A stretch of DNA of 64,000 bases from Adiantum capillus-veneris (taxonomy: Eukaryota; Streptophyta; Polypodiopsida; Polypodiales; Pteridaceae), in the NCBI GenBank assembly GCA_014529385.2, contig CM043959.1:62017753-62081752 (forward strand), given 5' to 3'. Of this stretch, positions 30,534-44,119 are shown piece after piece. Under the pieces are notes generated by a model. That model was not told the DNA's origin. It searched no databases and saw only the letters and a program-made list of their open reading frames with translations. A program made the translations under genes and the position numbers. How positions within the stretch are numbered: position 1 is the stretch's first letter; the number at the start of each line of letters is the position of its first letter.

Positions 30534-32880
30534 TCAACTAAACACTAGGCCAGTACCCTTAAACAAGGTTGGAGAATATTGCAAGGGGACCTCATCAATT
30601 ACATCATGTACAATTGCATCAATAATAGGCTGATCTATAACATTTTTGGAAACCCCCATAGGCTGTACATTTGCGTCATTGGAATTTACATTCGAACTTC
30701 CACCACTGAAAAGAGGCAACAAAGTGTCATAAATGTCATGTGAGCTTATTTTATTGTCTCTAGTACATGACAGCAAGGACTGGACAAAATCTTTCACAAA
30801 CACTACATCTCGTGAAACTAGAGTATGCTTTGTTTGCAGATGATACAACATGTAACCTTTGCTTTTAGCACTATAAGCAACAAAAATACATTTGACAGAG
30901 CCTTATCATCCAATGTTTTGCGTTGCGTTTGTGGAGCCGAAGCATATGCCAAACATCCAAAAACATGAATGTGCTCAATAGAAGGCTTTCTACCATGCCA
31001 TGCTTCATATAGAGTAATAGAGTGCAAAACTTTTGTAGGACACCTGTTAAGTACATAAGTGGCACACATGATGGCCTCAAGACAAAAAGAATGCGGCAAA
31101 GCTTGACTTTTGACCATACATCGTGCCATTTTCGTAAGTGACCTGTTTTTCGTCTCAGCAACACCATTTTGTTGAGATGTAAAAGGAACTGTACATTGGT
31201 GTTTTATCCCACAACTAGCTAGAAATGCATTAAATTCATGAGACATATACTCCCCCTATCGATCGAAACGAAGGGTTCCCATAGTACATTTTGAGACATT
31301 TTCAACCATACCTAGAAATTGTTTGAAGCACATAAAAATTTAATCGCTTTAAGAAAAAATACCCATGCATGCCTGGGTAATCATCAATGAAATTCACAAA
31401 GTAAAGGTAATTGCCCAAGGATAGAGTTTACATGGGTCCACAAATATCACTATGCACAAGCTGCAACTTGCATGTTTCCCTTACTGAACCATCCTTCGGA
31501 AACTTCGAATGTTGCATCTTACCCTAAATACATCCTTCACAAACATTTTTGACAGGTGCTTCAAAAGGCGGCAAAGAAGCAACCATATCAGATTTCTACA
31601 AATGCAGCAAACTAGCAAAATTGAGATGATCAAAACATGCATGCCTCAGTTTTGCATCTGAAATAGCCCTTGAATTTGCAATTGCATTTGCAAAATTTTA
31701 TTCACACTTGTCATACAAAGTGAGCTTATACAGCCCATGCCACAAAAGGCAAGATGCAACAATTTCATCACCAAAATTGAGATCATGAACTGTACATCTG
31801 TCATCCACAAATTTGACTACAAGTCCAAGTCTAGCAAGTGCGGATAGAGACAAAAGATTCTTCTTGATCCCAAGTACATGAAGTGCATCAAAAAGTGTGA
31901 AAGAACGGCCATTTGTAGCAGTAAGCATAATCTTTGCAACTCCTTGAACCGAATAAGAGGCATTGTTAGCACAAGTGACTAAATTCCCATGAGGGGCAGA
32001 CTTGAGAGAGGAGGACAATTCACGATGTGAGGTAATTTGCTTTGTAGCGTCACTGTCAAAATACCACACATGTGAAAATGCAGCAATTGACATGCATGCA
32101 TCCTGGATAACAGGATTGTAAGTGTACTCGATCTACACTAAAAGCCCATCTGCATCAACATCAGCATCACAGTCTCCCTTCACAGAAGACTCAACAATGG
32201 TTGCATTTGTAGTGGAACCAGCATTTGCAATGGAGCCACCCTCTTTCTTCTTAGCCTCTTTCGCCTTCAGCTTAGGACATTGCTTAATCAAGTGATCATT
32301 AGCTTTACAATAATGGCAACGCATCTTCTTTTTTGCCCTTATCACCATAATTTCCATAAAAATTGCTGGCAGCATAAGCATTAGGAACATGTAATTTTCC
32401 ACTCGCAGAAGAACCATAAGAAGTGGATGCATTGTTGTTACCACCCTTTCTTTGAGAAGCCATAAAAGCCTGTTCAAATGCACGTTGTCTAGTCCTATTT
32501 TCTCTAGAAAGTGACTCTTGCAACAACAATGTGCACAATGCATCAAACTTGACACCTTCAGGGACTAGCAAAAGTCTTGTAAGAATCTGGTAAGGCATCA
32601 AAAAGAGTCTACACAAGGGAATTGTCTGAAATAACTTCACCTGCAGAAATAAGTTGCTCATTGATATCCTTGACACCAACAAGGAAAGTGTCCATATCAT
32701 CTTCCTCATGCATAATATTCAACTCCAGCTCCTTCCGCAGCAATGCAGTTTTTGCCTCATTGCGGCTTGCATAAAGATCAGCCAGAATATCCCATGCCTG
32801 TTTTGCAAATTTCGTTGTGAACGAATGTGAGGAGTAATGGTGCGCTTCACAGACAACTCAATCATTGACTAAGCTTGTGC
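30534..32880 (-). pseudogene. Ty1/copia gag-pro-int relic
   Basis: Minus-strand order: UBN2-type gag from about 32880 to 32500 (EEDDMDTFLVGVKDINEQL, SRENRTRQRAFEQAF), zinc knuckle CHYCKANDHLIKQCPK in 32340-32270, protease region 32093-31700 (SHVWYFDSDATKQITSH, KKNLLSLSALARLGLVVKF). A broken GAG-pre-integrase and N-terminal integrase follow near 31690-31250, then the integrase C-terminal part at 31246-30850 (FLASCGIKHQCTVPF, NGVAETKNRSLTKMA) and a linker to 30534. The protease triad D-S-G reads D-S-D, the first half of the integrase core is missing, and RT and RNase H are absent. Frameshifts are numerous. Confidence 0.85.
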
Positions 32881-32910
32881 ATCCTTTACATCCCAACGGT
32901 TTTATATGAG

Positions 32911-33016
32911 AAAATCATTTGGGTTGGTTAGAATTAGATATTATGATATTACCCCTGTGCAGTGAGAGAGGTAATGTCATAATATCTAATATCTAACCAA
33001 CCCAATTAATGATTTT
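32911..33016. repeat. 106-bp near-perfect hairpin
   Basis: The left arm 32911-32953 (AAAATCATT, GGGTTGGTTAGA, TTAGATATTATGA, TATTACC) pairs with the right arm 32970-33016 around a 16-base loop. Arm mismatches are a few single bases and a short indel. It may be a small foldback MITE or a small-RNA precursor shape. It ends about 80 bp before the CACTA element. Confidence 0.7.
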
Positions 33017-33328
33017 TCTGATCATTTAATGTGGGAGAATAAAAGGAAACAAGGGTTAGAATATAGACATGTGCTTATGGATCTATCTCAGCATGGGCAC
33101 TACAAGAGGTGCTTCACATTAGCAACACTCTTAGTGCAACACTCAAAAGTGAAAATCCACGGTGTTGCTATGAGCGTCGCTATGGGCATCGCTATTTTCT
33201 TTGTTGCATAGCGACACCTAAAGCGTGCCCATAGCGACGCCGACGGGGGTAAAAAATAAATCGAGAGCACAAAAAACTCAGATCTCATATCTAAGTTTCG
33301 GCACTCAAGCAAAAGAGGTAAACCCGCG

Positions 33329-33329
<1 letters not shown>

Positions 33330-33365
<36 letters not shown>

Positions 33366-33641
33366 CCCCCCCCCCCCCCCTCTCACACACACACACACAA
33401 GGAGAGGAAGGAGATCCATGTATGCTCCTTCCCTCTCCTCTCTCTCATGTTCCCTTCCCCTCTTTATCTTTCTCTCCCTCTCTCTTACACACACACACAC
33501 ACACATTGTGTCTTTGAAAAAGAGACAAATAGAGACAGAGACAGAGAGAGAGAGAGAGAGTACACACATGCATAAGCAAAAAGTACACACACACACATGC
33601 ATAAACAAAGAATGCATATACACACACATTGAGAGAGGAGA

Positions 33642-33685
<44 letters not shown>

Positions 33686-33795
33686 AAGAGAGATAATGAG
33701 AGAGAGAGTTATATAAAGCAAAGAGAGAGAGAGAGAGAGAGAGAGAAAAGAGAAAGACAAAGAGGGAGAGAGAGAGAGAGAGAGAGAAAAATAAC

Positions 33796-33838
<43 letters not shown>

Positions 33839-33877
33839 GGGGGGAGAAGAAGAAAAGAGAGAGGTAAGAGGAGAAAA

Positions 33878-33914
<37 letters not shown>

Positions 33915-33940
33915 AAAAAAGTAGAGAAAATATGAAATAA
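33330..33940. repeat. CT, C, CA and GA microsatellite cluster
   Basis: A CT run (about 33331-33362) is followed by about 18 C's, CA runs (33384-33399, 33487-33506), then GA runs (33650-33682, 33724-33745, 33799-33830 ending in a G-run to 33844, and 33880-33911). The strand changes from pyrimidine to purine at about 33530. All lies inside the CACTA element. Confidence 0.9.
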
Positions 33941-34922
33941 AATGTTATATTAAGATTTAGGGTTAGGTTAGATTAAGATCTAAGATTAAGTTAGATTACA
34001 TTTAACATATATTTAAAATTTGTGTTAAATTTAAAATTAGGTTACACTTAAGATTAGGTTAAGATTTAAATTAGATTTAAGATTGTGTTACATTACATTT
34101 AGGTTTATGTTGAGTTTATGATTAGGTTAGATTTAGATTTATGTTAGATTTAAAATTAGGACAAGATTTAAGATTAGCTAGGTTAGATTTAAGCTAGATT
34201 ACATGTAGGTTTAGGATTTAAAATTGGATTAGATTTAGGATTATATTGAGTTTAAGATTAAATTGGATTTAGATTTAAGATTAGATTAGATCTAGATTAA
34301 TGTTAGCTTTAAGATTAGATTAGATTAGATCTAGATTAGATTTTAGGGTATGTCAATGAAGGCTTTTCCCAAAGAGCAAACACTAGGTACACAACAATAT
34401 GTATATTCCTATCAGAATCTGACAGCTATTCACTCACCCACTAACCATGTTCAATTAGCTCAGAATCACCATATGTTCAATTAGGTTAGATATAAGATTA
34501 GATTTTGGATTTATTTTTTATATTAAAGTCTACCTTCGGGATTACGAAAAAAATTAGAGTTAGCGAACGGTGATCCCTCTCCTCCTCTCTACGGATGCGA
34601 CCTAAGTTGGAAAGCTTTCAACGGCATGATACTCAGATTGGAGGCCAACATGTAATGTGCTAAGTAATCCCTCGAACAAGGATATGTGTGAAGAGATGTT
34701 AAGATGCTGTGAATTTCTATAGCTAGAGAAGAGGCAAAGGGGTTTTGTCCACTACATGCAGTATCATGTAGGCGTGGGTGTGTAGATTTCTCGTACACAA
34801 AAATATAGGCATTGGCCAATAAAGACGAGATTATAAACTGGTGGTTCTGATCTCCGTGCACCTCTAGACCGAGGTGTGTGGGGATTGAACATGACTAGAG
34901 AATGTGAGGTAGTCTACAGTGT

Positions 34923-34964
<42 letters not shown>

Positions 34965-35002
34965 TAAAGAGAGAGAATGAGAGAGAGAGAGAGATACATA
35001 AA

Positions 35003-35048
<46 letters not shown>

Positions 35049-35141
35049 AGAGAAAGAGAAAGAGGGAGAGAGAGAAAAAAAAAACCAAAGAGAGAGAGAG
35101 AGAGGGGGAGAAGACGAAAAGAGAGAGGTAAGGGGAGAAAA

Positions 35142-35187
<46 letters not shown>

Positions 35188-36081
35188 TTAAAAAAAGTTG
35201 AGAAAATATGAAATAAAATGGTAAATTAAGATTTGGGGTTAGGTTAGATTTAAAATTACATTTAAAATTAGGTTAGATTGAGATATAAGATTAAGTTAGA
35301 CTACATTAACTTATATTTAAAATTTATACTAAATTAAAAATTAGGTTACACTTAAGATTAGGTTAAGATTTAAGATTATGTTAGATGACATTTAGGTTTA
35401 TGCTGAGTTGATAATTAGGTTAAATTTAGATTTATGTTAGATTTAAAATTAGGGCAAGATTTAAGATTAGCTAGGTAAGATTTAAGTTAGATTACATGTA
35501 GGTTTAGGACTTAAAGTTGGATTAGATTTAGGTTTATATTGAGTTTAAGATTAAATTGGATTTAGATTTAAGATTAGATTAGATCTAGATTAATGTTAGC
35601 TTAGGTTAGATTAGATCTAGGTTAGATTTTAGGACATGTCAATGAATGCTTTGCCTAAAGAGCAAACAATAGGTACACAACAATACATATATTCCCATCA
35701 GAATCTGACACCTATTCACTCACCCACTAACCATGTTCAATTAGCTCATAATCACCATATGTTCAATTAGGTTAGATTTAAGATTAGATTTTGGATTTAT
35801 TTTTATATTAAAGTCTACCTTCGGGATTACAAAAAAAATTAGAGTTAGCGAACGGTGATCCCTCTCCTTCTCTCTACGGATGCGGCCTAAGTTGGAAAGA
35901 TTTCAACTACATGATACTCGGACTGGAGGGCAACATATAATGTGCTCAGTAATCCCTCGAACAAGGATATGTTTGAAGAGATGTTAAGATGTTGTGAATT
36001 GCTATAGCTAGAGAAGAGGCAAAGGGGTTTTGTCCACTACATGCACTATCATGTAGACGTGGGTGTGTAGATTTCTCATAC
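33630..36081 (+). repeat. Internal direct duplication in the CACTA element (about 1.17 kb, two copies)
   Basis: Copy 1 is about 33630-34797 and copy 2 about 34919-36081, with 120 bp between. Both run in the same order: GA array, TTAAAAAAAGT-GAGAAAATATGAAAT, a long TTAGATTTAAGATTAGG-type tract, TCAATTAGCTCA, GAATCACCATATG, CCTCTCTACGGATGCG, CCTCGAACAAGGATATG, GAAGAGGCAAAGGGG, ending at GTGTAGATTTCTC. Divergence is several per cent with indels. The tracts at 33955-34350 and 35225-35635 are degenerate arrays of TTAGATTTAAGATTAGGT words. Confidence 0.85.
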
Positions 36082-36468
36082 CCACGGACAAAAAATTCCA
36101 CAAAGGTTTTGTGACATTTTCCTCTACTTCCTCGCATCAAGCATTTCTTCGAGGGGGAGGACGACTGCCAATGCATTTTTGGGCAGTTTTAAAGAGCCTA
36201 CCAACATTCATGAGCTTAAGATGGTTGCACAACCAATTGAAAAGCGCACAATAGTGCGATGCAGAAGTGACTGAGGAGGAGTGGGAGTACTCTCAAGGTT
36301 GTGCGACACCTGACGTCCGTACCCCCATCGAGACGCGGCTAGAGACCCCTACCGAGACACCCAGGTTCACACGTCACAAGCGAGAGATCTTGCCATACTC
36401 GTCGATATCAACCTCAGCATCATCTTGGATGATGAAGGCAAGAAGGTGATCTCACGCATGCGTGGTCT

Positions 36469-37187
36469 TTGATTAGACACTACATACTAAACACCTGGAG
36501 TGAAGTGCCAAATGAATTAAAAGACGGAGTCATCAGCATGCTGCATGACAAGTTTCTCATGTCAAGGCGAGATGAACACTTCAATGAAGACCTGATGAAG
36601 GTTCAAATGCGCGAATACTACAAGCACGAGCATTTTGAAGTACAAAAAGAAATAATAAAGCATAGGTGGAACAGACCAGATTGGCTGGCCAAAGAAGACT
36701 GGAAGAATGCAAAGCGAGTAGCACGTGAGAATCCTAACAAGTGGAAGCAACAAACGGAGGCAGCCAAAGCGCAAGTAGAGGCAGGGAGCTCGCTCCACTT
36801 GGGGAGCGGCGGGTGGGCATCATTTGAGGCCCATTTTGTAAGTGTTGCTGCATTGCTCTTTAGGTTTGGTAGTTACTTCTTTTAAACTCTAACATAATGG
36901 ATTATTTGTATGTTTTGAACACTGGTTGATGACACGGCGTGACCTTACACCGTACGATTGCGAGTACGCATGCAGAAAGGGCTTAAACATCCTAATGAAT
37001 GTTCTGAGTTCTCGCGGTGGCATGGTTATTATTTCACTTTACTCTTTTACATTGTTTGTATTTTAATGATAAGCTAAGAAAATAGATTGTGTTGTAATTA
37101 TATTTTTATACTTACATAATGTCTTATGGTTTTTTTTTGCAGAATCTGACAGATACGCTGCTTGGACGGGATGAGATGTCTGATTAG
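36469..37187 (+). CDS. Ptta/En/Spm-type transposase fragment (Transposase_24-like), one intron
   Basis: The frame from 36469 begins without ATG (first ATG 36538) and reads ILNTWSEVPNELKDGVISML, HDKFLM, REYYKHEH, HRWNRPDWLAKEDWKNAKR, then a GS-rich stretch. This is the pattern of plant Ptta/En/Spm transposase (Transposase_24). A good intron follows: donor TTTGTAAGTG at 36838 and acceptor TTTTTTTTGCAG ending 37142. Joining them keeps phase and adds 14 codons to TAG at 37185-37187. Related text in other frames extends upstream to about 36267, so the 5' part is broken. It is the only recognisable gene of the CACTA element. Confidence 0.6.
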
Positions 37188-37869
37188 ACGACGTCAGTCT
37201 AGCCGTACCCAGATAGCATTAGCTTCCTTTTGTCACAGCATGTATAATGAGATGACATGTATACGTCTTTTTTGTATCTATTGAAAAACATGTATTTTCT
37301 CAATAATGACAATTGTGTTGTAGCTATGACATTTGCAAAGCTTAACAATCAAGTGATTTTTCCTATGATGTGTATAATTGTCATTGATTTACTTTTGTCA
37401 ATTTACTTTCGTCCAATTACTTTTGTCAATTTTTTATCTTTATTCTGCAAGCAATACTATGCATGATGGAGTGAATGGTTATATTGTATTGTGGGTGACT
37501 ACTTTGGGTCTATACCTTGCACTTTCTTTCAAAGGTGAATCTGGGCTTATCTTAGATTCATTTAGGTTTACTCTATTCTAGAAACATTCAATATGATTGA
37601 TGGGTGTCATGAATGCCCTGCCACCCAAAACAATTTACTCTCGGGCATTGCTATAAGCGTCTCTATATAAGGTTCTACTACGTCGCTATAAGCATCGCTA
37701 CAAAAGGGCTATAATTGTCACTATATGTGTCGCTATATAGCAACCGTTATATCGACTTTCCTGTAGCTCCGCAATTAGCGACGGTCTTAGAGACGCCGTG
37801 GAATATAAAAACCCAATGTATTTCTATTGGTAAAAGTGTCACAAGTGCACATAACCTTTTGTAGTGGGG

Positions 37870-39370
37870 GCCAAGGTTAAAGGGGTCCAAATGAGAGATG
37901 GTCTACCAAAGATAAAGGTTAGCTAATGGATCTAAAAGACCTTAGGGTTAGATTCATTAAACTCCAAAGGTTAGTGTTAAAAGTTCTTTGACCTTAGGAA
38001 AGCTAGGGTTGTGCTTGACTTGAGGTGCTTGTCATTCTTGCTGACTAAGGTGATTCAGGTGCTTGTCGTGCTTGCTGATTAAGGTGCTTGATGTGCTTAA
38101 TGACTAAGGTGCTAAGGTGATCCATGAATAAGGTGCTTAAGGGATTCAAGGTGTTTCCAAAAGTCAACATGATCACTAATCAAGGGGGGTGAGCCCTCAT
38201 TGTAGAAGCTAGAGAGAGAACACACACACCCTCACATAAGTCAAGCCTTGTCTAATGAAGCAACAGGGACACATGTCAAATTCCTCTCCATGTTTCCCTC
38301 ATAAGGTTCCTAAAGCCTATTGGTTGGCCTCTCAAGGTATTCAATGATAAACTAACTAGTTTAATTAATTGTGTATGCATTTATCAAGTCCTCTCTCTGA
38401 AAGGGGAAAGGGGGACACTTGTCTCGAGGCTAGCATGGTTTCTTGATATGCACTCTGCATGTGATTGGCTAGGCTTGAAGGGGTCCAATGAGCTTCCACC
38501 ATTAGCTAGAAGAGGGGTGGAGCCAAGCAAGGAGGGGGATAGCTTAGGCGGTATACTCTCCCACATATAGACGCGCACTCTCTCACCGTGTGAAGTGTAG
38601 AGTACAAGAGCTCCATCTCCTTCTCCAAGCTTGTCGAGAAGTTGAGAGCCTACACAAACACTCTTGGCTATGGAATGCAAATCCAACCAAGATCCATGGT
38701 TCAATGTTTATGCTTTCCATCTTCTTCATCTTCATTACTATGCTATTATGTATGCTAAGAAAGAAGAGTGATGATAAGTGAGAAACTATTTCTTTCTCCT
38801 ATGAATGTTTCTTCTTCCTCTTCCCTACCCTCATTCCCCGCTAGCTCTCTCCACCTTCAAAGGTATTTAAGGCCTTGGGACTGAGGTGGAAGATAGTTAA
38901 TGCTTTTACCAAGGATTATGTTATGCTTGTGATGCATGAAGTTTTCCATCTTCATTGCATAACCTATGTCACAAGGAACACAAGGATTGTATTGTACTAG
39001 GTCTCTCTTTATGGGAGAATCTATAATATAGAAGCCTATTGGAGAGGGGACTGGCTCCACATATATATGGTCCTCAACTGTTTTCATGTTCTCTAATTCT
39101 CTATCTTGCAAAAGTATTGTTTATGCCAAGTTAATTAAGTCTAATGGTTATATTGCTACCGCTAATTAAGTTCACCCTCTATGTTCTCAAAGTAGTCTCA
39201 TGAAAATGCTCACTTTAGTTCTCACTATTCTCAAAGTTCATAGGCCATTTCCATTACAAAAGGGGAGAGAGAAAGAGAGGAAAATGTCTAAGGGTGTAGG
39301 AACAATCTAAAGAGATGTTAAAGTTATACAAAAAGTCCAACAATTGATATACCAATACTATCAAATGAGT

Positions 39371-39424
<54 letters not shown>

Positions 39425-40340
39425 TACATTGAAACCTTAAAGATTAGATTGACCTATGGGACTAAATTCAACAGGTAGCATGCTTGAAAACTATGCATAT
39501 AATGCAACTGACAAATATAATCCATGGAGGTTTTGAGAGAGAAAGAAATGTAGGCAATGGTCTAGGCTAATATGTCAGAAAGGAAATTTGATGTGATCAA
39601 AAGATGAGCACTGAAGTAGGGTATTGTACTCATACTCTCAAGTTTAAAAGGGACATAAAAATGTGCATACAAAAAGAGGCTCTCCTACACTGCCTCAATG
39701 TCCGCTCTCACGTTTAAGAGAGTAGGAGCTAATCCAAGGAGCTCAGCTAAATGGTTGGTATGGTAGAGATTGTGCGTAAGAGAATAGGCTCAAGCATGTA
39801 AATGGTTGAATACAATCTGCGCTCTCAAAGAGGAACATGCTTTTGTAATTCGGGAAGAGGGAGATAGAAATCAATGATATGCATGATTGTAGGTCACAGC
39901 CTCAATTTTGCACCACATTCTACATTTTAGCATAATGACCAAAACTCTTGCAAAAACAAACAACTATGAAGTTATTTTTCTTTCATTCCTATCACAATTT
40001 AAGATGCAAATGACGTGAAAGTGTACGTGAACAAATTGTATGCACCTTATCGTACTATAAGCTGCTTATGCATTTTTGTGATTAGGTAATGATGTAAACC
40101 ATAACCATGCTCGTGCACAAAAGAAAGCCAACTCATCTCTTTAAAACTTGAAGCTTTAATATTGGTATATTGAAAACGAAGATAAGATAGCCCTACAAAA
40201 ATAGAGGCGATGTTTCTTTGGCCGCAGCAATGCGATGGTCACATACTAATACGTATAGAGTTAGGACGAACTTTTGATAGAGGTTGGAGCAACAGATGTC
40301 CAATCCAAAAAATATGAAGACATGTAAAAAGTGTGTGCAT
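37870..40340. other. No gene recognised; short degenerate repeats
   Basis: The only structure seen is an irregular array of AAGGTGCTTG-like units at about 38020-38160 and a GA tract at about 39374-39422. Open frames are short and lack motifs. Some phrases (TGGTTGGCCTCTC, GAGGTGGAAGATAG) gave no clue to an element type. Confidence 0.5.
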
Positions 40341-40344
40341 GGAT

Positions 40345-40880
40345 TTTTCTTTGAGTTTTGGGACACCTAATACCTAATATAGCTTATTGTACAAGGATGG
40401 TTCATTTTTTCAATCCAGCATGAATAAGAGCCATTCTAGTGTAGCTAGCATTTTTTTTTCAAGATTGCTAATTTTATAACCAAGTTATGCAAACTTTGTA
40501 GTTAATAACAATATCTAATCACAACCTTTAATTTTATATATGGAGCATGCATTTTATACGACAGGTTACAGGTCATAATGGAGAACCGAGTTTTTTTATT
40601 TAATTGGTGTTTTTAGTGTTTCATCATGATCATGATCCTTCTTAGCGAGAACTTTTATGTGCTTTTGACATACTCCATGGCTCCTCATGAATGTAAAGGC
40701 CCAAAGGAACCTAAAACAACATGTACATGTTGATAATACTGAGCGTGACAATATAAACTTCGATGATAGGTTAACAAAATGAGAAAAACATGACTGTTTT
40801 ATACCTAATTCTATGTCCCAAAATAATACGATGAGTCTAAAATAATTTTTTATCACCAACTCATAAAAGTTTATGAGATA
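40345..40880 (+). repeat. Dispersed repeat, copy 2 (partner at 1600-2280)
   Basis: Colinear with 1600-2280, including GAGTTTTGGGACACCTAATA, TTTTGACATACTCCATGGCT and GAGCGTGACAATATAAACTT. It lacks the TTAA-flanked terminal repeats seen around copy 1. Confidence 0.55.
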
Positions 40881-40899
40881 TTTTTATATTCTATTTTTG

Positions 40900-41560
40900 A
40901 AAGAATTCTTAAAACAAAAGATAATTTTTTTCTTAAAAATTGTGTTTTTTTAATTATTCCTTGAACGCATGTTATATAGGACTATTTTGAAAAAATGTAT
41001 ATATAGCTACACACACTCACACAAGTTATGTTGCATGTATCTATGTCTATGAACACCTACCCCCTTAGCGTTCTAGAGGGGAGGTGTGATTTCATAAATA
41101 GCAAAACGCGCCAACATGTGAAACAACTGCAACTCCAACCCTGATAAGCGCTTGAAGTCATCACACTTTCAATCTCAAACGTGGAATGGGGTGCCTAATA
41201 ATATACACCATATTGGGGGGACAAATGTGACAAGGGAGAAGATGGGTTGCTCGTCAACATGCTGTAGGTACTATGACCGTTAATCATGGAGCATCTTTTT
41301 CATCTTCATCTGCTCGACTTGCGAAGGCGTGAGCATGGGGTAGTCCAGGTATCCCTTCACCTGATCGTGCATGTAGTACGTGGACTCGTCACTCTCATTC
41401 GGCTCTCTCGTAATATGGGACTCTCAAGGATGTGGCACCTTGAGAGTCGTCCAAGTGGCGATTGTTTGACCTGCTGGACCAGTGCAGTCGGTCGCATTTC
41501 GACCCTTAGCTTTTTTGCAAGCCTCTTGGTTTGCACAAATGGCGACATGCTCAATCAAAA
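40900..41560. other. No gene recognised
   Basis: Short open frames only, including 93 codons at 41286-41567 overlapped by an open frame on the other strand. No conserved motif. Confidence 0.45.
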
Positions 41561-41574
41561 AAAGTGATTAAACT

Positions 41575-41665
41575 CAGCAAATCATTCACCCACAGGGTTT
41601 GAACACAGGTGCCCGCGATGAAAGGCAAATGCACAACCACTAGCATAACTTCGTTGCTCAGTCCC
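41575..41665 (-). repeat. tRNA-like SINE head (possible)
   Basis: On the minus strand a box-A-like TATGCTAGTGG is followed after about 40 bases by a box-B-like GTGTTCAAACCC, with the intervening TTTGCCTTTCATCGCGGGCA common in plant tRNA-derived SINEs. It is too imperfect for a functional tRNA. The 3' end is not defined. Confidence 0.4.
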
Positions 41666-41737
41666 CAACCCATGTTCAAACAGATAATGTTAAAACCTTG
41701 CGGGGGGGCGGGGGGGAGGTGTTTAAACCCTTTATTA

Positions 41738-41805
41738 AAACAACCGGTTGCCGGTGGATGGGACTCCCTACCACGTCGGCACAGAGTTCGATATCTAGGA
41801 CGAGC
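41738..41805 (+). repeat. Second tRNA-like SINE fragment (possible)
   Basis: The plus strand reads GGTGGATGGGACTCCCTACC and then a box-B-like GAGTTCGATATCTAGG, again the layout of a SINE head. It is divergent and oriented away from the copy at 41575-41665. Confidence 0.3.
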
Positions 41806-41873
41806 CTTCATCATGTACGGCACAAACTACATTACGCCATCGTTTGACCTAGCATAGGTTTCCTCATTCCACT

Positions 41874-41942
41874 GAAGCAGTCTAAATTTTATGGCTTATG
41901 ATCAATTTACCAGAAGCAGTCTAAATTTTATGGCTTATGATC
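41874..41942. repeat. 30-bp direct repeat, period 39
   Basis: GAAGCAGTCTAAATTTTATG followed by GCTTATGATC occurs at 41874-41903 and again at 41913-41942, identical. Confidence 0.85.
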
Positions 41943-42715
41943 TCTCTCTAAAGAAGACTTTACATTAATATGAAGGCATTGCTCCAAATAACAACATTTT
42001 CTTAGCCTTTATAGTTAAGGTCAAGCTTACAATACAAGCGGGATTTATGCCAAAAGTCGAGGTATTTATCGGGATTTACAACTAAATTGTCCAAATTGTA
42101 ATTTAGGAAACCATGAATTGTAATTGTATTTGCACCGGGTGATGGGTGCAAATACAACCCTGCACTAGATGTTATGACCAATGAAGGTGAATCATAGTTT
42201 AGAAGTGGACTGTAGGGGCCAGAAATAGGGTGTTTTAGTATGGGTCTATGGATGTTCAATATAACTCACCACGGGTTTATGCCCATTGTATTGGGACATC
42301 GCAATCACTACTTGTCATATCGAGATTTTGTCCTAAATTTACCATTGTCACTTTGTATATAAACCCTTTAATGAGGAATCACAAGCAATAGTGTGCTCTT
42401 AGTTCACCCCATAAGCTTTCGGTGACAAATTCCTACAATATTTCCCACATTGTGACTTACCACAAAATCATGAGCTTCTATGAGGGAGGCACAACATACT
42501 TCGCTAGGACGTACAATTGGGGGCAAGAGATTGCTTGCTTGGTGGGGCGGATTGGTGGACCCTTACCTCCAACTGCACCTTGCTAGGTATGCGGCGCCTT
42601 CTGAGTGGAAACTCATGATGTTAATACATGCAAACTTGGGCAGGCCCGTGGTCCCCTGCTCCCAATCGCACATAGTTAGCTGGTATGTGGTGCCTCCCGA
42701 GAAAAAACTTCTTGA

Positions 42716-44115
<1,400 letters not shown>

Positions 44116-44119
44116 GTTG

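Larger units (their letters stand above)
33098..37866 (+). mobile_element. Complete CACTA (En/Spm) element, 4769 bp
   Basis: The left end CACTACAAGAGGTGC (33098) and right end (complement CACTACAAAAGGTTA, ending 37866) match at 12 of the first 13 bases. GGG lies outside both ends (33095-33097 and 37867-37869), fitting the 3-bp target duplication of this superfamily. Subterminal regions contain repeated motifs in both directions (TAGCGACGC, GCATCGCTAT at 33160-33240; GTCGCTATAAGCATCGCTA and similar at 37650-37800), typical for CACTA transposase binding. It carries only a Ptta/En/Spm-type gene fragment and no TNP2 transposase, so it is probably non-autonomous. Large GA arrays and an internal duplication fill the left part. 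Confidence 0.9.

Noticed and set aside
38030-38160. CRISPR-like or satellite array
   Set aside because: Units are irregular in length and sequence with no spacer structure; it is simply degenerate AAGGTGCTTG repetition in plant DNA.
41575-41665. Functional tRNA gene
   Set aside because: Acceptor and anticodon stems do not form well and box A is imperfect; a SINE fragment is more likely.
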